From Euperipatoides rowelli (lineage: Eukaryota > Onychophora > Udeonychophora > Euonychophora > Peripatopsidae), in NCBI GenBank assembly GCA_003024985.2, contig PXIH01S0044832.1: a DNA stretch of 11,208 bases. One strand, written 5' to 3'. Shown here piece after piece: positions 8,324 through 11,208 of the stretch. The notes below the pieces were generated by a model that searched no databases, was not told the DNA's origin, and worked only from the letters and a program-made list of their open reading frames with translations. Position numbers and translations under genes: made by a program. The stretch's first letter is position 1; the number at the start of each line of letters is the position of its first letter.

Positions 8324-8727
8324 TCGGTATCGACTGGCTGGCCTTTGGGCCCACGGTTGATAATGGTCAAGGGCCCTTGACCCCAGAGCTGTAGCCAGAC
8401 TTTTTTAAATTTGATAAGCTTTTTTTTTTTTTTTTAGTTGTAGGCATATTTTGTTTCCATTTACCATCCCTGTATAGTTCCCTGGTTTACCTTACCGAGC
8501 CTATAGGTCCCCCCATCCCATCATTCTGGTCATAACTATGTAGTTTTTTATGGAGTTTGTTCAAACACAGACTCCTCTGGGCCCCAGGGCTAGAGACATA
8601 CCCACCCTCACCCCCAATGTGAGGACCCTGTTTTCATGATAACTTCTATGTTTAGTAATTACCTACAAAAAAAATTTCTCAAAGGGCCCTCGAACCCCTC
8701 GGTGATCGCCGGCCAGCCAACCTGGCC
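8324..8727 (+). mobile_element. GC-ended foldback element, copy 2 (longer)
   Basis: The left part carries GGCTGGCCTTTGGGCCC, AAGGGCCCTTGACCCC, TAGCCAGAC and TTTGATAAG. The right part carries CAAAGGGCCCTCGAACCCC, GGTGATCGCCGGCCAGCC and CCTGGCC. The two ends are imperfect inverted repeats of each other: GGCTGGCC is repeated inverted at 8710-8717, and AGGGCCCTT pairs with the inverted AAGGGCCCT. The core holds T16 (8420-8435) and a GC-richer stretch near 8560-8630. It shares its landmarks with 6551-6760. No coding capacity is visible; a non-autonomous DNA element is the simplest reading. No clear target duplication was found, so the outer limits are approximate. Confidence 0.6.
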
Positions 8728-8854
8728 AAATCAACACTGCTGACAACAAACCAATTCTATAAAAATAACAAGATAATGGATATCCTGAAATGCATAAAAA
8801 ATCCCTGGTCTTCTTCGAATTTCAACTCGTGATGCTGTTTCATTATGAAATATA

Positions 8855-8862
8855 GCTTAAAG
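8855..8862 (+). repeat. Left 8-bp target-site duplication GCTTAAAG
   Basis: The eight bases GCTTAAAG immediately left of the element at 8863 recur exactly at 9297-9304, immediately right of the element's end. An 8-bp duplication is the hallmark of hAT transposition. Confidence 0.8.
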
Positions 8863-8877
8863 CGGGCCTGCTCAACC

Positions 8878-8895
8878 GGTCGATCACGATCGACC
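8878..8895. repeat. Subterminal palindrome in the hAT element
   Basis: GGTCGATC and GATCGACC are perfect 8-bp arms around an AC centre, directly after the left TIR. In hAT elements subterminal repeats often serve as transposase binding sites; here that role is inferred from position only. Confidence 0.7.
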
Positions 8896-9051
8896 AGTCA
8901 ATTTTTTTGGAAAATTACAGTCGATCTTCAAAACCAGAAAAAAGCTCAGAAAAAAATATTATACTTTTTACATGCACATTTTGTGAATCGGCTTTATTTC
9001 ATCCCTTCATCAAACATGCTAAAATATCGATATTCCCATAAAAATCAGATT

Positions 9052-9146
9052 TTGAAACTTAAAATGTTTATAAAATGTGTATGCAAAGTTCATAATACCT
9101 TGAAATTTAAAATGTTCATAAATGTGTATGCGAAGTTCATAATTCC
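9052..9146 (+). repeat. Two imperfect 47-48-bp tandem copies inside the hAT element
   Basis: The unit at 9052-9099 and that at 9100-9146 share TTGAAA.TTAAAATGTT, AATGTGTATGC and AAGTTCATAAT, with a few substitutions and short length differences. The copies are directly adjacent, so this is a local tandem duplication. Confidence 0.85.
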
Positions 9147-9170
9147 ATGCTTCCGCTAGGCGCAAGTTTA

Positions 9171-9210
9171 TTTGACCGCCATTTTTTAGTATGTTTGACC
9201 GCCATTTTTT
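9171..9210 (+). repeat. Paired 17-bp direct repeat TTTGACCGCCATTTTTT
   Basis: TTTGACCGCCATTTTTT occurs at 9171-9187 and exactly again at 9194-9210, a 23-base period. It lies in the right half of the hAT element and could be a subterminal binding repeat. Confidence 0.85.
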
Positions 9211-9296
9211 TTGTTCAGGTTTTTTGTTGAGGTCAATCGCAAGAATTTAGAAAAATGATAAGTAGCTCTTATACTCTTAAAGGTTGACAACACCTG

Positions 9297-9304
9297 GCTT
9301 AAAG
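9297..9304 (+). repeat. Right 8-bp target-site duplication GCTTAAAG
   Basis: Exact copy of 8855-8862, immediately after the element's last TIR base. Together they fix both ends of the hAT insertion. Confidence 0.8.
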
Positions 9305-9488
9305 GTTCGGCTACAAACATTTCCCATCAAACTCCTTGTATTGTGAAAACAACTAACCTAACTAAATGGATAAGATACCTTATTTTTTTGTTTATAGTCT
9401 TAAGCTTCATCCCAACTCGAACCCTTATTATTTATTTAAACCAAATAAGTAATAAACAAATATATCCAAGCACTAATAAAAATAAATA

Positions 9489-9784
9489 AGGGGTTGTCTA
9501 TGTCTCACGATCTTTCCTATTTTTAACTTAACCCTCTCCCATCCATACACATATAAACATTTTCTGCATTTTTTTCTTATATTAAAAAATTTTTTTTTTG
9601 ATAACCACACCTCTAACATTCATGACCTATTTAATTTACTGAACGCATATGACAATTTGTCAATTTTTTTAAAAAAATATATGACACTACGTTCCAATCC
9701 CCCCCCCCCCCCCACATCATCACATATTGTCACATTTATTTAAACCACCTCTCCCTTAATATTATGTAGTTTCTGAACCATCCT
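9489..9784 (+). mobile_element. Probable MITE with AGGGGTTGTC-type ends and poly-C centre
   Basis: The left end reads AGGGGTTGTCTATGTCTCAC. The inverted right end reads AGGATGGTTCAGAAACTAC. Each resembles a widespread invertebrate repeat terminus of the type GGGTTGTCCATAAACTACG, from my memory of such repeats, though they match each other only loosely. The internal CCACCTCTCCC and TTGTCACATTT phrases and a long C run also fit that family. A TA dinucleotide flanks each side (9487-9488 and 9785-9786), compatible with a Tc1/mariner-like target but common by chance in DNA this AT-rich. No coding capacity. Confidence 0.45.
9699..9713 (+). repeat. C15 homopolymer
   Basis: Fifteen consecutive C in AT-rich surroundings, within the probable MITE. 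On the minus strand it is a G15 tract, able in principle to form quadruplex structures and likely to vary in length. Confidence 0.9.
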
Positions 9785-9992
9785 TAAGTCAAATAAACAT
9801 GAATGATCATTTATGATAATTTTTACACAACTTGCAGTACGTCAGCCCCAGCCGTTAAACAATTATTGAATTCCTGAGTATGATAATCAGTCGCTATAGT
9901 ACTACTCCCACAACTGATTTTAAACCTCTCAGATGATCTAAGTGTATGAGCAGAGTGTGTCAAGTATAAGATTGCTGGGGCTCACAACATTT

Positions 9993-10009
9993 GTATATGC
10001 AGCATATAC
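9993..10009. repeat. Perfect palindrome with 8-bp arms
   Basis: GTATATGC and GCATATAC are exact reverse complements around a single central A. No function can be assigned. Confidence 0.7.
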
Positions 10010-10150
10010 CAAACCTAACACAAGCTTAAGGAGCAAATGATACATCACAAATTTTCTTGTTATATTTGACACCCTGTAACAAGCTGGTGGTTAAATTTCA
10101 AACTAAAATATATCTAATAATAACACATTTATTAATTTTGTTATATTTTA

Positions 10151-10168
10151 TTTATTATTATTATTATT
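10151..10168 (+). repeat. (TTA)n microsatellite
   Basis: About five to six TTA units in a row, part of a longer T/A-only stretch. Short and unremarkable for this genome. Confidence 0.8.
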
Positions 10169-11034
10169 TGTTAAATTAAGCACTACAAGTGTCTTACTTT
10201 ATTTACACCTATTTACACTTTTATTCATTCTTTAATCCTTGGATTACCCATGGCATCCATGTCAAGCCTTGAAAATGAATTCTTACATCAAATTAAAAAA
10301 GACCATTTTATTTTATTGATTTTTTTTATATCTACCCAAGTCAAACCCATATCTCATAAAATGAATGCAAAAAATTAGAACTTATTTTCTGAACAGAAAA
10401 TATTTGATGATGGAAGTTATGTCAGAAATATAAAAAACAATCACAAAAGAATTTACCTCATGATTATCATAGGGTTGGGGCATAGCTATTTATTATGTAG
10501 TAAGAGTTAGGGTTCAGGTTAGGATGAAGATTAGCGCTGTAATTCTTTTAAAAAAAACTGCTAGCATTTTAGTCAGTCATGCCCAGTTGCTGCATAAGAC
10601 AGTAGTATAATCAGCTAATAGGCACTAGTATGCAAAACGTCTGAAGAATATTTTTTTTCAAACAATAATAAACATAGCTTGTATCATGTTATTTACAGAA
10701 GCCCAAGTCTCATGGGAATGACATTAGTCCTGTAGGATTGCCTTTCAACTTAGATTTATGACCTATAGGATATTTTCTTCACTTTTGTTTATATTTTATA
10801 TAATCTCAAATTAATGGATGACACATGTTTACCATTAGGCATTTTTCTCTAGTATAGGTTGTTCTTTATGTTCTTAAAACTAGGGCCTAAAAATTGCCCT
10901 GTACTAGTGATGTTATTTTTCCTCCCATTTCCGAGGAAATTAAATAAATTATATCCATCCGCTACCTTAAAGTTAGTTTAGGGATCGTTTGTAAATAAAA
11001 TTATATTGAAATTAATACTAGCATCTGAATAACA

Positions 11035-11208
11035 GACCCAATAACATCATCCAGTATATTAGACAATCTCTAACCTTAACCACACATTGGGTCTAACTTT
11101 AACATGAATATAATATTAAATTAAGGCTCTCTAACTTTAACCGTACACTGACCCAAACTACAACATGAGTATAATAGCAAATTAAAGGATCTCTAACCTT
11201 AACCACAC
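11035..11208 (+). repeat. Minisatellite, 61-62-bp unit, running off the right end
   Basis: The phrase TCTCTAAC[C/T]TTAACC begins units at 11067, 11128 and 11190, giving periods of 61 and 62. The units also share AACATGA.TATAATA and AAATTAA. A shortened, degenerate partial unit may precede them from about 11035 (GACCCAA, then AGTATATTAG). The last visible unit is cut by the window edge, so the array is longer than shown. No coding potential. Confidence 0.8.

Larger units (their letters stand above)
8863..9296 (+). mobile_element. Non-autonomous hAT-type DNA transposon (MITE), 434 bp
   Basis: The element starts CGGGCCTGCTCAACC and ends GGTTGACAACACCTG. The inverted ends match at 10 of 15 positions, including a shared TCAACC block. 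Perfect 8-bp direct repeats GCTTAAAG flank it. Short TIRs with an internal CAACC and 8-bp duplications are typical of the hAT superfamily. A subterminal palindrome at 8878-8895, GGTCGATC-AC-GATCGACC, lies just inside the left TIR. The centre holds two imperfect 47-48-bp tandem copies and two 17-bp repeats. The open frame at 8845-9159 starts outside the element, crosses its boundary and shows no BED zinc finger or hAT dimerisation motif, so it is not taken as a gene. The copy must have been moved by a transposase encoded elsewhere. The identical duplication suggests limited age, while the mismatched TIRs argue for some decay. Confidence 0.8.
9788..11034. other. AT-rich non-coding DNA
   Basis: No gene is supported. 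It includes a 17-bp odd palindrome GTATATGCAGCATATAC (9993-10009) and a TTA-type microsatellite (10151-10168). A single GTTAGGGTT phrase near 10507 is not enough to be called telomeric repeat. Stops are dense in all frames. Confidence 0.55.

Noticed and set aside
8845-9159. 104-codon frame, the longest here, considered as a transposase remnant
   Set aside because: It starts outside the hAT element, crosses its left TIR and translates the internal tandem repeat. No hAT transposase motif is present.
10505-10526. GTTAGGGTT-containing phrase as interstitial telomeric repeat
   Set aside because: Only one TTAGGG unit is present and neighbouring words do not keep the six-base period.

Overview
The window looks like intergenic or intronic DNA of an invertebrate animal. 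It is strongly AT-rich and full of A/T homopolymers. It carries a compound TCTA/TCTG microsatellite, a decayed LINE 3' end, a hAT-type MITE with a perfect 8-bp target duplication, and other GC-rich foldback repeats. I see no bacterial-style gene packing, no ribosome-binding sites, no tRNA or rRNA and no intact protein-coding gene. A mollusc would fit this mix of repeats, but that is a guess from general character, not something the sequence proves. Five isolated N characters (3125, 3608, 5617, 6665, 7693) sit in or beside repeats and look like contig joins.

Layout. 1-884 is AT-rich DNA with palindromic TACTGTATA motifs. 885-1352 is the 3' end of a non-LTR retrotransposon on the minus strand, with a recognisable reverse-transcriptase C-terminal tail (pseudogene 1059-1352). 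From about 1530 to 3125, and again from 3609 to about 3925, the plus strand is extremely A-rich and T-poor. A 436-bp segment of ordinary composition (3126-3561) interrupts it, bracketed by two identical 46-base copies that each end in an N. This segment holds a GC-rich transposon-like end. From 3926 to 6540 I find no gene, only AT-rich DNA with a second copy of the same transposon-end motif (5486-5501) in inverted orientation.

6551-6760 and 8324-8727 are two diverged copies of one GC-ended foldback element; the first lacks most of the middle and contains an N. Between them lies the microsatellite at 7601-7692. 8863-9296 is a 434-bp non-autonomous hAT-like element flanked by GCTTAAAG on both sides. 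9489-9784 is probably another MITE, with a 15-C run in its centre. The right part is AT-rich and ends in a 61-62-bp tandem repeat that runs off the window.

No genes work together here. The content is a succession of mobile-element relics and simple repeats. The most solid results are the hAT MITE with its target duplication, the LINE tail, the paired foldback elements and the duplicated joint around 3126-3561. I did not find a credible new biological system. The least explained feature is the long strand-asymmetric A-rich block.
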